Counted from the stretch's first letter, positions 12,156 to 23,100 are shown. The stretch: 64,000 nucleotides of DNA from Lepidostoma basale (GCA_022606425.2 JAHDVF020001504.1:62001-126000); one strand, 5' to 3'. Numbers and translations are program-made. Notes: generated from the letters alone by a model not told the origin.

Positions 12156-12640
12156 TTTAAACATTATTATAGAATTATTAGTTAACGAGTTTTTTTTCAT
12201 CAAAATGTTTCCAACAAAGACTTTAATTTCTGTAATTTGTTGTAGAAATCAAATTTAATACTGGAACATCGATTTCAGCGCCAATTCTACACAATAACAA
12301 CGCATTTCAAATATAGATTTTCACAATAAATCAAAACGTAAGAAATTTTTGGCAAAGAAAAATGAACTGGCATTCGAGAAATTATTTTTTTCGCTGCCAT
12401 TAATCATGCCACAGAAATATGAACGCAGGTCATTATTTTAGTTTTAAAAGAAAGTCAACAAAAACAGAACTCAAAACAACTGCACGGCGACCAATACTCG
12501 GCTAAGTGATTAGCTCGTTACCCAGAAATAATTACAATCCACCAATTTGCAATTGGAATTGTTGAGGCTTGTTTTGAATGTTCATAACTATCTGACTAAC
12601 AAACCAACACGCCCTTTCTATAAATGGTATAGCATTATGG
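12156..12640. other. No recognisable features
   Basis: Moderately AT-rich, no repeats recognised, no long frame. Confidence 0.5.
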
Positions 12641-12644
12641 CGCT

Positions 12645-12702
12645 TTATTCTATCTGTCTACATTTCAAGTTAAACGGCGTGATGGTTTGTTATTGTTATT
12701 GG
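12645..12702 (+). mobile_element. Retro-1 extreme 3' scrap
   Basis: AAACGGCGTGATGGTTTGTT followed by ATTGTTATT is the GTT-type terminus; only about 50 bases are left. Confidence 0.5.
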
Positions 12703-12840
12703 CTTCTACTTCTTCTTCCTTTTTGTGTTAATAATTTCTGGAGGAACAGACCTTTGAATCAGATTGTTTATTATGTCTTTTAATTGTACCCTATCAAAGG
12801 CTTTTGTGAGGTCCACAAAGCAGACATAGGCAGTGGTTTA
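12703..12840 (-). mobile_element. Retro-2 reverse-transcriptase scrap
   Basis: Read on the minus strand it gives CLCFVDLTKAFDRVQ.KDIINNLIQ, the first catalytic-Asp motif of RTE-type reverse transcriptases (FVDxxKAFD). It lies against a TTCTTCTTCC run on the + strand, the GAA-type tail, so it may be an internally deleted copy. Confidence 0.65.
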
Positions 12841-12856
12841 GAATTCAATTGCCTTT

Positions 12857-13358
12857 TCCCAATGGAGTTCTAGTGCCAACCCTCATGTATGGAAGTGAAG
12901 CTTGGAGCTGGTAAAAGAAGGATGAAAGCAGGATAAACGCCGTAGAAATGAGATCACTAAGAAGAATGTGCGGGAAAACATTGTATGATAGAATACCGAA
13001 CGATGAAATAAGAAAGAAATGTAAGGCAGATGACTGCATCATGGATAAAATTAAAAAAGGATCCCTGAGATGATTTGGACATATGGAACGAATGGATGAG
13101 AGTAGAAAGGTTAAAAAGTTGTACACAAGCAGGGTGAGTGGAAAAAGAACCCGAGGACGACCGAGGAAAACATGGCATGACCAAATTAATCAATTATTAA
13201 AAGGCGGTCACATTCGAAGTCGGAATAATCGACATGCGTGCATGGTACGATGTATGAATGTAGAAGAAGCCCGAGAGGTATGCCAGGACAGAGGATTGTG
13301 GCGATCCATCCTCTCTGCCTACCCCTCCGGGGAAATAGCGTGATGGTTAGTTAATTGA
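12857..13358 (+). mobile_element. Retro-1 C-terminal region and 3' end
   Basis: Begins in VLVPTLMYGSEAWSW (one Trp replaced by a stop), then MRSLRRMCGKTLYDRIP and KCKADDCIMDKIKKGS. It runs open from 13083 to 13343 through GRPRKTWHDQINQLLKGGHI, NVEEAREVCQDR and SAYPSGE. It ends GTGATGGTTAGTTAATTG, the TTAG-type terminus. Among the better preserved 3' ends, but with at least one stop upstream. Confidence 0.88.
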
Positions 13359-13890
13359 AACTAGCGAATAGCTAGTGAATCTAGCGAATCATGGGCGCCA
13401 TGTTTTCCTTGAAATGTAAATTATAAAAAAATGACATTTTCTTTCAATTTATTTTCGGTTATTACACATTTTACAGAAACACTATGTATTTATAGCAATG
13501 TATATATTTTAATAATGTGAACAGCAATGAATATATAATATATGTTTTTTTGTAATTTATGGGACATGAATACAAATTTATTTCAAATGTCAAGTCTTGA
13601 AATGTAGTGGTGACAATTAACGTATGTATACAAGTGTAGATTGCATTAGACCTGCCTCAATGTCCCAATTAAATATCTCAGTAGCAACAAAGAGAATAAA
13701 TAATATTCAAAGAGACCTCTAACATTGTATGTACGCAGCAAATCAAACCTCATTGAATATAAACTATTTTTATTGAAATTGCTGAAAGGCATGCAAACAC
13801 ACATGCCGTTTTACAAAAATATAAATAATTACCTATTTAAAAAAACTGTACTTTAAATCATCATGAAACTCTTTTGGATAATAAAGAAAG
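13359..13890. other. AT-rich stretch without recognisable features
   Basis: No repeat family or coding signal recognised. Confidence 0.5.
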
Positions 13891-14115
13891 GTTCATGGAA
13901 AGAATTTGAATTAAAAATTACGATGGTTTGGACACACGTAAAGAAATAATGAAGAAATAATATACACGTTAATGATGGGATTGGAAAATGAATTGAAGGA
14001 AGACATGACATGATCAATTCAATCAATTATTTAATGTCAGAGAAATCGACGTGCATGCATAACACGCTGTATGATTGTTGAGGATGCGATAAAAGCATCT
14101 CAGGAATAAAAATGT
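13890..14115 (+). mobile_element. Retro-1 3' end, very degraded
   Basis: TACGATGGTTTGGACACACG (RWFGH), then GACATGACATGATCAATTCA and CGTGCATGCATAACACGCTG (ACMTRC) and a decayed DR.VWQSI segment. Many substitutions and stops: an old copy. Confidence 0.7.
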
Positions 14116-14144
14116 GGCAGTCCATTATTTGATATTAAGTCACT

Positions 14145-14370
14145 TAGTCTCTTCTTCTTTTTGTCCTGTCACTCCTTCGTGGTGCAGAGGGCCTCAAGGA
14201 ACCTTCTTCACCCGACTCTATCGCATGCCTGATGCCTAACATCATCCCAAGTGAGACCTGCTGCTTTAACATCGTCCTACAAGGTTCTTCTCCAGGTGGC
14301 TCTAGGTCAGCCTCGCTTATTCTTTCCCCCCAAAGGAGACCAGTCTAGTGCGCCCTGAGCTATGCAGTCA
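14145..14370 (-). mobile_element. Retro-2 3' end with GAA-type tail
   Basis: On the minus strand it reads KAAGLTWDDVRHQACDRVG.RRFLEALC, the characteristic C-terminal DR..W segment. The tail appears as TCTTCTTCTTTTTG on the + strand at about 14150. Frame broken. Confidence 0.75.
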
Positions 14371-14559
14371 CTTAGCAAGCTTAAATAATTCAATGAAATA
14401 AAAAAAACGGATATACATTCGTAAGAGGCACAACTCGTGGTGTAGTATTATTAAATATAATTTAAAACACTCATGTTATTTGCTTTTACATCGCTTCATT
14501 TATTTTCTAGAGTCAACCAGTTTCGCTCCTACTGGAGCTGGTGCTAGTATCGTAATAAT

Positions 14560-14790
14560 CCAAAAATATTTTTAGTCCATTGTTTTATCCGAAACACTAT
14601 GATTTTTTAACATTTTATAACTGTTAATTCAAAAACTTTGTTTCATATCACAAATTGTATTTATCTTACTTTACGACAGCTGTTTCATCAACCAATGTTG
14701 ACATCATCAGGTGTAAATTAACAGTTATAAAAAATATTTTTAGTTTATTTTGTTATATTTTCAGATTTTATTGTTGCATTTTTTATTCGT
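14560..14790. mobile_element. Foldback family B element, rearranged
   Basis: TAGTCCATTGTTTTATCCGA, then GACAGCTGTTTCATCAACCA and TTGACATCATCAGGTG, as in the 47.1 and 54.5 kb copies. The second arm is missing or scrambled. Confidence 0.75.
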
Positions 14791-15164
14791 TTTGTTTAAG
14801 AGGTGATTGCAAAAATAAAGTGGTTTTAAAAATAAATTACACAAGTGATTTAAATTATTTAAAAAAATGGCTGTTGGTCGTTTAGTCTCCCAGCCACCAA
14901 CTGAATATGAATCTATTCGTTGGTTGAGTGTAATAGTTGCCAATTGGACGAACGAATGTGGTGTTGGTTCTAAGTTTGATTTATTACGACTGACCTTTTC
15001 ATTAGTGACAGTAATCCTGACTTGTAGACTGGACTTGAACATTTTTACTATCAAAACACACCTACTGGATTAATATTATGCAATCAAGAACATTTTACAT
15101 ACAGTTCCTTGCTTAAAATGAGTTTACTTATCTATCTTCTAAATATTTATTTCAATATCTTCTT
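14791..15164. other. Unexplained stretch with a 68-residue open frame
   Basis: A + frame from 14867 to 15073 starts MAVGRLVSQPPTEYESIRW behind AAAA. It has no motif I recognise and codon use is not convincing. Probably non-coding. Confidence 0.3.
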
Positions 15165-15770
15165 CTTACGTCTTCTGTGACATAAGTGCTGGGAAGCATG
15201 TTTAGAAGAGATGGAAAAATGGAGAAAGATATCGGAAGAAGGGTTGGAGCTGGAAACAAAATATATGGTGCACTCAAAGTCATTACCGCAAATAGAAATA
15301 TATCGACTGAAGCAAATATGGCAGTGCACAATAGAGTTCTAGTGCCGACCCTTATGTATTGATGTGAAGCTCGGAGTTGGCAGAAGAAGGATGGAAGTAG
15401 GATAAATGCCGTAGAAATGAGGTCGCTAAGAAGAATGTGCGGAAAAACCATGTATGATAGAATATCTGATGATGAAGTAAGAAAGGAATGTAAAGCGGTT
15501 GAATGCGTGATAAATAAAATCAAGAAAAGGTCACTAAGATGGTTTGAACACATGGAACGAATGAATGAGGGAAAAATGGTTAAAAAGATATATACTCGTA
15601 CAAGTAGTGTGAATGGAAAAATAAGTCGAGGTAGGCCAAGCAAGACATGGCATGGCCAAATTAATCAATTACTGAAAGGCGGCCATGTTCGAAATAGGAA
15701 CAATCGACGAGCGTGCATGTCGCGAGAGTTATCTCCCCTCCGGGGAAAAGGCGTGGTGGTTAGTTAGTTA
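15165..15770 (+). mobile_element. Retro-1 C-terminal region and 3' end, about 600 bp
   Basis: Contains RDGKMEKDIGRRVGAGNKI, ALKVITANRNISTEA, VLVPTLMY then a stop, and MRSLRRMCGKTMYDRIS. SRGRPSKTWHGQINQLLKGG follows, ending with GTGGTGGTTAGTTAGTTAGT (TTAG-type). A deletion removes the NVEEAREVCQDR section, joining CMS to REL. After the largest copy at 38 kb this is one of the longest. Confidence 0.88.
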
Positions 15771-15774
15771 GTAT

Positions 15775-16095
15775 CTTCTTCTTCATCTTCTTCTTCCTAG
15801 CATTGTCTCGTTTACTTGGGTTCGGTTCTTCTCGTATGACGTCTCCGAGACCGTCTGTCTTGGGTGATGTCTAGTGGAATTCAGTCTCATTTGAATGAGT
15901 CCAATCCACGTCATCTTGGGCCTACCACGTCCTCTGGATCGCTACATGGCCATACTATCTCGAACGATTCTCTTCAAGTTTATCTGAGATTTTCATCACT
16001 ACGAATCTGCCTACGATGCCTTACTCCTTCCGCCCATTTAAGCATCCTCATTTCGGCGCTATGCAATTGCCTTCCTGCTGTTTTTTGAATGGCTA
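15775..16095 (-). mobile_element. Retro-2 C-terminal fragment with GAA-type tail
   Basis: The tail is CTTCTTCTTCATCTTCTTCT on the + strand. On the minus strand, QKTAGRQLHSAEMRMLKWAE and IRSDENLRQ correspond to the AEMRMLRW..G..R.D.IRN segment of RTE-type elements. It abuts the Retro-1 copy tail to tail, so two insertions meet at about 15772. Confidence 0.72.
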
Positions 16096-16370
16096 GCACT
16101 CCGAACAGGTCATGGCTAGATGCTCCGCCACCTTACATACCTTCCCTTTTGAATTATAAAAAATATGAATTAAAATTTTCAGTCTGCAATTCACGAAAAT
16201 AATTCTTCTGATTTTCCTATGTTTCCTACAGAACAAGCAGTGAAACTTTAAATCAATTAATTTATTTATCGTCATTGTTACCATATCAATCGTTAACCAA
16301 TTCTTTTTTTTTTGTTATTGAATAATAGTGGATTTCATTGTTATTTTAAAAATTATTTTATCGCCAGCTA

Positions 16371-16857
16371 AAGAATTAATACGAGAAAAAACATCTGCTT
16401 TATAGAATTTTTATTATAGTTTATGGGAATGACATATTTCGTCTTTATAAGGCATTCAGAGTCGACGTAGACCGAGGAAAACATGGCATGACCAAATTAA
16501 TCAAATTTTAAAGGTTGGTCATGTCAGAAGCCGCAAGAATCGACGGGCGTGTATGACTCGTTGTATGAATGTGGAGGAATCTAGAGAGGTATGTCAGGAT
16601 AGAGTAGCGGCGGTCCATTCTCTCTGCCCATCCCTGCGGGGAAACGGCGTGATGGTTTGTTATTGTTGTGTTATAAGGCATTATGAAAAGTCTCATCAAA
16701 TCCCTACATATGCCCAGCAAATGCATGTCAATCAAATGTCTCTAGCTAAGTAACTCCCATAAAAGTTAATAAAACTTCTAGAAAACAAACGTTTTCATTC
16801 GTATTAATTATTTAATATGAAGTTTTACATCATTGTTCAAGAAACAATAAATAAATT
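16371..16857. mobile_element. Foldback family A element split by a Retro-1 insertion
   Basis: The left arm ends ATGACATATTTCGTCTTTAT/AAGGCATT at about 16458. The fold resumes with TTATAAGGCATTATGAAAAG at 16672 and runs through AAACGTTTTCATTCGTATTA to TTCAAGAAACAATAAATA. The loop-proximal arm part is disturbed. Confidence 0.8.
16459..16675 (+). mobile_element. Retro-1 3' end inserted into foldback A
   Basis: About 215 bases coding for the end of PRKTWHDQINQILKVGHVR, the ACMTRCMNVEESREVCQDR segment and CPSLRGNGVMVCY, ending GTTTGTTATTGTTGTG (GTT-type). TTATAAGGCATT on both sides of the insert suggests a target-site duplication of roughly 10-12 bases. Confidence 0.78.
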
Positions 16858-17159
16858 TTGACTAAGAATTATGATATTCCACGGTACAATGCCATCTTAG
16901 TTTGTGGAGATCTATTTTGTTTTAGATACGCTGTTAACGCACCATTTCCTCTACTCATGTTAAGATAACATAGTGAATGGTGTGTTAGCTTTCTTTTAGA
17001 TAGCTAGCTGGCTCTTTTCAAGGACACATTGAAACAATTATTATAGATATTTAAACATTGGATATTGAAACAATTATTAGAGATATTTTAACACATATTT
17101 AAACATTTATAACCTGTTGGTTTAATACATAAAATAGCAATATTATCTAATCTAAATAT

Positions 17160-17910
17160 TTGCTTTGAGTAATGATTTAGTTTCCCTCGGTAAATATCAG
17201 GTACTCTGTCAGTATCGAGATCCAACAGGTTGCTTTCGTATGACCGGCGTTATGAAGACTCGTAAAATATCAATTTCGACCTTGTCTCATAAAGTATGGC
17301 TCTTATAAAACCCTCCACACTCAATAAAAATACTGTGCTTACCAAAATGTTTATAGCTTTCAATAAAACCAGATTGCTCCAAAGCCCCAGCGAAATCTCT
17401 CGCTCTGTCATAACTCACGCGCAACAAGCCAAAGCGGGACAAAATACGTTTTATTAGTTCCTCTTCAACGAAGCACACGGAATAGTTTATGGGTTAAAGG
17501 GAACACTGTTGTGTTATAAAAAAGTGCAGCGGATTTTAGCTCTAGCGCGCTTGTATTTTAGGTCGCTTTCGGTGCGGGGCTTTTGGGACGGGAGGAAAAA
17601 TTTATTGCATTTAAATAGCCTTTTAAAGTGCAATAAAGATTTGTTTAGTGCATGTTCAAGGCGTCAGTGTCACCACGTGATTATTTTTATTTTTATGGCT
17701 CCATTCCACGACACTTGTGGCTGAGCGGTATATTTTTTTTCAATAGTTTAACGTAATTTATTGCCGGCCATTAAAGACAGGTAATGTTTACGGTAGTTGT
17801 GCCGCACCGAGTGATTTACCGTCACTCTTTTACTTATAGAATAAATTGTAATCACTCCCTAATATTATGACATGACTATTTATGAATTGGTTTCATTATG
17901 TATTGTAAAT
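17160..17910. promoter_or_regulatory. Long single-copy block, candidate Hox-cluster regulatory element
   Basis: The longest repeat-free, higher-complexity stretch (about 750 bp) in the first third. It is rich in homeodomain-like cores: CAATAAAA at about 17322 and 17365, TTTTATGGC near 17690-17700, GCCATTAAAGAC near 17768, and TGATTTAC at 17812-17819, which fits the Exd/Hox form TGAYNNAY. ACGACACTTGTGGCTGAGCG (about 17709) resembles the SINE 5' head and may be an old relic. Such sites are frequent by chance in AT-rich DNA; conservation across species would decide. Confidence 0.4.
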
Positions 17911-18419
17911 GACGAATGTAAATTTGATTAATAATAATAATAATAAATTACATGATTTATAAATGCACATATTAATAAATGTACTCGTATTATTAAACTG
18001 AATTGAGGGCTGATCATCACAAAGGTACCTAGTATTTAAAAGTAAAAAATGAGGTTTTGATCTCAATTGGTGTTAAAAGTACAAAGTAAACAAATTACCA
18101 TAGATATATAGTATCAAGCTTCACCCCAAAGATGATTACGATAAACAGTTCTTTCTGTTTTTCTTTGTTTTATGTTTTAACCACTTAGCACCTTTTTAAT
18201 ATCTAGCCTTCAATTTAATATATTCCATTTACAAATCATATTATTACAATAAGCCTACCTCAAGCCTATTATTTTGATCCAATTTTCGTAACACTTCCTG
18301 ATACAATAGATATTTTTTTATATTGATTTTTATCAAATTAATATTTTACGTCGTTTCTCAAGAAACAATAAAGAATATGTTTTATTAACTTAGGCGTTAA
18401 CACTGTCGAATCTATTATA

Positions 18420-18650
18420 TTGAATTAAAACACTGTTTTTCCACTTTAGACATTATTTTTCTCCACGTGTTTCGAGAGAACATCTTTGGAAGAAAAATGA
18501 AGCATAAATTATAATACTGTTTTCTAGAAGTTATTATATTTAAAGGGAATGACATGTTTTGCCTGCTGATACGTAATCAAATGCATATATAAAGTAAAAG
18601 TTTAAAAATAATAAATCATATTTATTATTTAATATGAAGTTTTTCTGAGC
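18420..18650. mobile_element. Foldback G and A remnants, adjacent
   Basis: 18425-18500 has AAAACACTGTTTTTCCACTT and TTTTTCTCCACGTGTTTCGA (family G arm). 18510-18650 has GTTTTCTAGAAGTTATTATA, GGGAATGACATGTTTTGCCT and TTTAATATGAAGTTTTT (family A). Both incomplete. Confidence 0.6.
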
Positions 18651-18789
18651 AAAACAGCTTAAATGGTTTTCCTAGTGTTCTGAATCTTTGTAATATCTGT
18701 AGAAAAATAAACTAATAAATATTTAAAAACAGTGTTATGTAGGTACTGATTTTACTGAAACTTCTTGATGGAAGTTCATTTTAAAAATT

Positions 18790-18935
18790 ACTTCTACTTT
18801 TGTCTTTATTTCGATAGCGAGCAGTTTCACCAGGCTAACTGGCCATCAGTCGTGGTTCACCATGGTTGACGAGTCTATCGATGCCAGCAAACCTACCGAA
18901 ATCGGTCGCAATCGAAATAAAGACAAAATTGGACT
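18790..18935. mobile_element. Foldback family C-like inverted repeat
   Basis: TTTTGTCTTTATTTCGATAG at the left mirrors ATCGAAATAAAGACAAAATT at the right. The centre carries TACCGAAATCGGTCGCA, a variant of the family C core. Confidence 0.7.
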
Positions 18936-19019
18936 TAGTTCTTAAAAAAATATATTTAATTATTATTTAAGATTTAAGAAATTGGAAATTATAATAAATA
19001 GTTGCAATGGCGTTTATCA

Positions 19020-19474
19020 AAAAATATATTAAGGTGTCAGCTCGCCTTTGATCAGCTAACAGCCTACATTAAAGTATACCACGATTTCTTAATGTTTGCA
19101 ATTTTGTATTTACCTTGATACTTAATGTAACAAAGTGCAGTTTTCATTTTCCTTGCCACAGATATCCGCTACACAAAGTGTCCGGTCACGCGCTTATGAA
19201 GACATTACCGCGGATATAGTCCGAGAGCAGATCGGTACTTCTTCGGTACAATACTTTTGATATCCACTCAGCACCGCGGGCTGAGAACAATGTAGCTGCC
19301 GCAGAATTGCGACCTAACCTCTCCGCTGCCGTTAATTTAAAGCCAATGCGTAATTTCAATAATCATTTTAAGTACCCACTTACTCAATAAGCGAAGTGAT
19401 CGCAAACGGATAAACTTCTTTTAGACTTCAGTGGCAATGTAGAATTTGACAGAGTTCGCTTTTTTGATATTGGT
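19020..19474. other. Single-copy block, possible regulatory DNA
   Basis: About 19130-19420 is GC-richer (GTCCGGTCACGCGCTTATGA, GACATTACCGCGGATATAG, CACCGCGGGCTGAG) and shows none of the window's repeats. No open frame of note. Confidence 0.35.
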
Positions 19475-19807
19475 GAAACTAACTAACTAGTAATCATAAC
19501 GTTCTTTGCTATTTACAATGAAGCTTTTTAATAATCACGTTGTTTCTTGCTATTGATGAACGAAACTAACCTGTAATCACGTCTTTTCTTGCTATTGATG
19601 AACGAAACTAACCTGTAATCACGTCGTTTCTTGCTATTGATGAACGAAACTAACCTACTAGTAATCACGTCGTTTCTGGCTATTGATGAACGAAACTAAC
19701 CCACTAGTAATCACGTCGTTACTTGCTATTAATGAACGAAACTAACCCACTAGTAATCATGACTTTTCTTGCTATTGATGAATGAATCTAACAAAATAGT
19801 AATCAGT
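19475..19807. repeat. Minisatellite, 42/46-bp unit, about seven copies
   Basis: GAAACTAAC or its variant recurs at 19475, 19562, 19604, 19646, 19692, 19738 and 19784. Spacing is 42 bases in the early units and 46 in the later ones. The longer unit differs by an inserted CTAG before TAATCAC. Unit content in order: TTGCTATTGATGAACGAAAC, TAACC, (CTAG)TAATCACGTCGTTTC. The first interval (87 bases) spans two degenerate units. Each unit contains TGATGAAC and GTAATC, which resemble homeodomain cores. Confidence 0.9.
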
Positions 19808-19844
19808 AAAAATGCTGATATGAGGAAGGAGCGCAATAAAGTAT

Positions 19845-20103
19845 TATGAACAAAATTATGAAAGAATTATTGCGCTTATTTGGATATATAGGACGCACGA
19901 ATGAATGAAATGGCGAAGAAAGTATATATTAACGATGTGAATTGAGTACAAAGTCGAGGAAACCGAGGAAAACATGGCATGTCTAAATTAATCAAATTTT
20001 AAAGGTTTTTAAATGTTAGATGTCCAAAGTATAATATGATTCGCTGTATGAATGTAGAGGTATTTAGAGAGGTGTGTCAGGATAGAATAGTGTGACGGTT
20101 CAT
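19845..20103 (+). mobile_element. Retro-1 3' end, degraded
   Basis: GGACGCACGAATGAATGAAA, then GAGGAAAACATGGCATGTCT, TGTATGAATGTAGAGGTATT and GTGTGTCAGGATAGAATAGT. The final SAYPSGE segment is cut by the SINE that follows. Confidence 0.75.
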
Positions 20104-20104
20104 T

Positions 20105-20233
20105 TTCTATTATAATTATTATTTTGTTGAATCGCTCTTACAGCATTGCAGCGTGAGCCAAATAGACGTATAAGTAATAGCTATCGTACTTTCGGTGTTG
20201 CAGTTATAGCACTTACCAATCGGCCATGAAGGT
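20105..20233 (-). mobile_element. tRNA-derived SINE with internal deletion, minus strand
   Basis: On the minus strand the 5' head TGGCCGATTGGTAAGTGC (A-box region) is followed by GCAACACCGAAAGTA. It then jumps, without the B box, to the 3' body (GATAGCTATTACTT, GTAAGAGCGATTCAACAAAA) and ATAATAATT tail. Compare 44258-44535. Confidence 0.8.
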
Positions 20234-20309
20234 ACTGTGCGGTTGCTATGCCTACCCTTGCAGAAAAACTGCGTGACAGTCTATTGTTTTTGCATGTTGA
20301 TTAAAAAAA

Positions 20310-20660
20310 CGTCTCTTCTATGTGGACTAAAATATCCCCCTTGTTTACTTGGGAGGCTGCAGCGATAGGGTTAACAATCCCGATGGGATCACCTTGTTAT
20401 TACCTTAATCCACATTGCAATATTCTGCGCCCTCCGGGTCTCCCGTCTTCTCTGTTCCCCGTAATATAATATTTCCCTTCTCAGCTTCTCGCTGTACCTA
20501 ATAACAGCGAAGCCCTTCGATAAAATCATTTTCATTTCCTTCGGGCACATCCTGGAACGTTTCTATTAGCGAGGACTTGTTGAAACACACACACCGTAGA
20601 GGTGTCAAAGGATTATTTGTGATGGAAAATTGGTTTCAATAAGCACCTCACCATACTAGA
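20310..20660. other. Single-copy block, possible regulatory DNA
   Basis: Higher-complexity DNA (GGGAGGCTGCAGCGATAGGG, CGCCCTCCGGGTCTCCCGTC, CGGGCACATCCTGGAACG) with no repeat or frame recognised. Confidence 0.35.
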
Positions 20661-20721
20661 TGGTGAAAAATTCTACATCACATCATTTAAAATATTTTTT
20701 TACTAAAGTTTAATGTTATAT

Positions 20722-20875
20722 AATGGAAAAAAATTGTTTCGCCTTTCTTATTCATTATCACGTGATACTGTAATCAAATGATAATTGCCTAATAGAAAAC
20801 TAACATTTTCATTCGTATTAATTATTCTATATGAAGTTTTACACCATTGTTAATGAAACAGTAAATTAATGCAAT
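20722..20875. mobile_element. Foldback family A, partial
   Basis: GAAAAAAATTGTTTCGCCTT at the left; AACTAACATTTTCATTCGTA, TATGAAGTTTTACACCATTG and AATGAAACAGTAAAT at the right. Left arm truncated. Confidence 0.7.
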
Positions 20876-21329
20876 GTACATATGGTATATACGAACTATA
20901 TTTATTATTGCTCGATCAAACATGTAATTGCATTAAAAGCTCCTGAATCATTTAAAACATTCTAAAACCGAGATTGTTCTTAAGCGAAGTAATAGAATGA
21001 TATGTTTTATCTTATATAGGTATACTCGTATATGGGAATAGCTCGCACTTAAATGATAGTTTTAATAATAATAAAAATAATAATTTAAGTATAAATTTGA
21101 GAGCGCCATTTTTATGAATTACTCATCTCAAGAACGCTGTAAAAAATGCTCCATTTCAATAACTAGTTAAAAAAAATAAACGTATTTAGTATAAGGGCTG
21201 TACCTGACGCAGTCATATTCTGCGTTCTATTTTGTTGAAGAGTACTGTTATTTTTTTTGTTTCTACCATTAAGTAAATAAATAAAAGTATTTATCGAATT
21301 AAACAATACAAGAACAAAATTAAACCACC
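20876..21329. other. AT-rich stretch without recognisable features
   Basis: No repeat family or coding signal recognised. Confidence 0.5.
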
Positions 21330-21580
21330 TAAGAATGGACCACCACCCTGTTCTTTCCTGACATACTTCTCTCGTATCCTCTACATTCCTACATCGTGTC
21401 ATGCACGGACTTCGATTTCCCCCACTCCTTACGTAGCTGACATTTAATATTTGATCGTAACACGTTTTCCTCGGTATTCTCTATTTCTTGTTTCGTTTAC
21501 ATTGTCAATATATAATTATTATCTTTATCATTATTTCCATGTGTTCAAACCATCTTAATGACCTTCTTCTTATAATCATA
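21330..21580 (-). mobile_element. Retro-1 3' fragment, degraded
   Basis: Complement of CQERTGWW.I and MTRCRNVEDTREV (about 21345-21402), then of the QINQ/TW segment as GATCGTAACACGTTTTCCTC, to TGTGTTCAAACCATCTTAAT (FGHM). Confidence 0.75.
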
Positions 21581-21699
21581 ATAAATCTAATATTAAAAAT
21601 ATATAGACACATAATTTGTTCTAACAAGTGTTTTATATTCTTAGATGTGTACTAATATGAGTATTTCTTATATAATTGCAAAACTACCCTTAGTCCAAG

Positions 21700-22250
21700 T
21701 AACTTAACTTATGGGTAGGTACCCAAATGACTCAGCACCTACGCAATAAGTTATTATGGGCAGACAGGTACTGTTTGGGGTATAATTTTCTTCCTTCGCA
21801 GAAGTCTGTGTGTAAAATTCCGTTCAAAAAGTAATAAGTGGATGGTCGGGACTAGGCAGATACTCTGCCAACAATCCGAGCAGTCGCGAAAAACGAAAGT
21901 TCACAGTAATAAATCAATAATCTTCTCATCGCCTGCGTCTATCGGCCTCTCTTTCACACCATTAACACTTCCATACATCATGCATTCATGGGCCCACTCC
22001 CCGTCCCGCTCTGTCTGCCTCTACAGTTCGCGCATCGCGAAAATGTACTCGCTCTTTTTACCTTTTTATTCCCTTCTCCGTGTCGAACGCGGTGTTCCTT
22101 TTTTGAATTTGATTTATTGCCGTTTGAAAATGGAATTAATTCGCTGTTGGGGTAACGGTTCGTTGAATTTTAAAACAATCGATGTTTTGTATGTTTTCTC
22201 TTTGATTATGCATGCTTTTGAGATTCGTAAAAGATTTTGAATGTTTCAAC
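21700..22250. other. Single-copy block, possible regulatory DNA
   Basis: Repeat-free, with GC-richer sections (about 21960-22100: CTCCCCGTCCCGCTCTGTCT, GTTCGCGCATCGCGAAAATG). A 132-residue + frame (21842-22240) crosses it, but its composition and lack of any motif argue against coding. CGCATCGCGAAAATG holds a small TTCGCG/CGCGAA inverted repeat. Confidence 0.35.
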
Positions 22251-22690
22251 AAAATTAACAGGTGAAACAGACGTTCATTATTCTTTTGGGATTAATTCGT
22301 CAGACTGTTAGCTTTTTTTACCCAGTAACTACTAATTTTTAAACTCTTTTAAATTTTACTCAAATACTTTATTGTCGATGACTTGGGTTACGTTTGTTTT
22401 GTTGTTTTTATTATTTTCCATTTTTGTTTATTAAGGACGCATTTATCCGCCTTACATTATTTTTTAAGATTAAAATAAAACTGTATTTAATTAAGTTATG
22501 TTATAAACGCAATGTACATGCTAATAAGACGGGTTTTTTTACTTGTGTTGTCTTTTCTTTTCTTATTGATGCCCTGCGTTTTGATTATCAGGGCGGTGTA
22601 GACATGTTTGATTGTGATTCTACGAAATAATCTTGCTTTATTATTAGAGGGGGGGCAGATATGGCCAAAAGAAGTCGAATGTTAGAAGGT
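22251..22690. other. AT-rich stretch without recognisable features
   Basis: T-rich; the 78-residue frame at 22394-22630 is low-complexity hydrophobic and unconvincing. Confidence 0.45.
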
Positions 22691-22694
22691 GAGA

Positions 22695-23100
22695 AGGGTG
22701 AGGTGAAAGAGAAATGAGTAAAAATGAGAATGAAAATAAGAGAAGTGGAGTAGACGTTAGAAAGGAATGTAAGGTGAATGAATGCGTCTTAAGAAAGGAT
22801 CACTAAGATGTTTTGGACATATGGAACGAATGGATCAGGTAAAAATGGTTAAAAATATATAGGTGTACAAGTAGTGTGAATGGAAAAAGATGTCAAGGAA
22901 ACTAAGGAAAACATGAAGTGTACAAATTGATCAAATACTGAAAGGCGGCCATGTTCGAAGTAGGGACAATCGACACGCGTACGTGTCGCGGTGTGGGAAT
23001 GTAGAAGATGCGAAAGAGTGATGTCAGGATAGAACAGTTTAAAGGTCCATCATCTCTGCCTACCTCCCCGGGGAAACGGCGTGATGGTTAGTTAGTTAAT
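22695..23100 (+). mobile_element. Retro-1 3' end with TTAG-type tail
   Basis: RKECKVNECVL and KGSLRCFGHMERMD are followed by a degraded TW..QINQ segment (ACAAATTGATCAAATACTGA), GGCGGCCATGTTCGAAGTAG and SAYLPGETA. It finishes GTGATGGTTAGTTAGTTAAT. Confidence 0.82.

Noticed and set aside
19475..19807. CRISPR array
   Set aside because: Units are contiguous variants of one sequence without unique spacers, in an insect genome.
21842..22240. A 132-codon frame as a host gene
   Set aside because: No motif, mixed composition, no splice context; more likely non-coding single-copy DNA.
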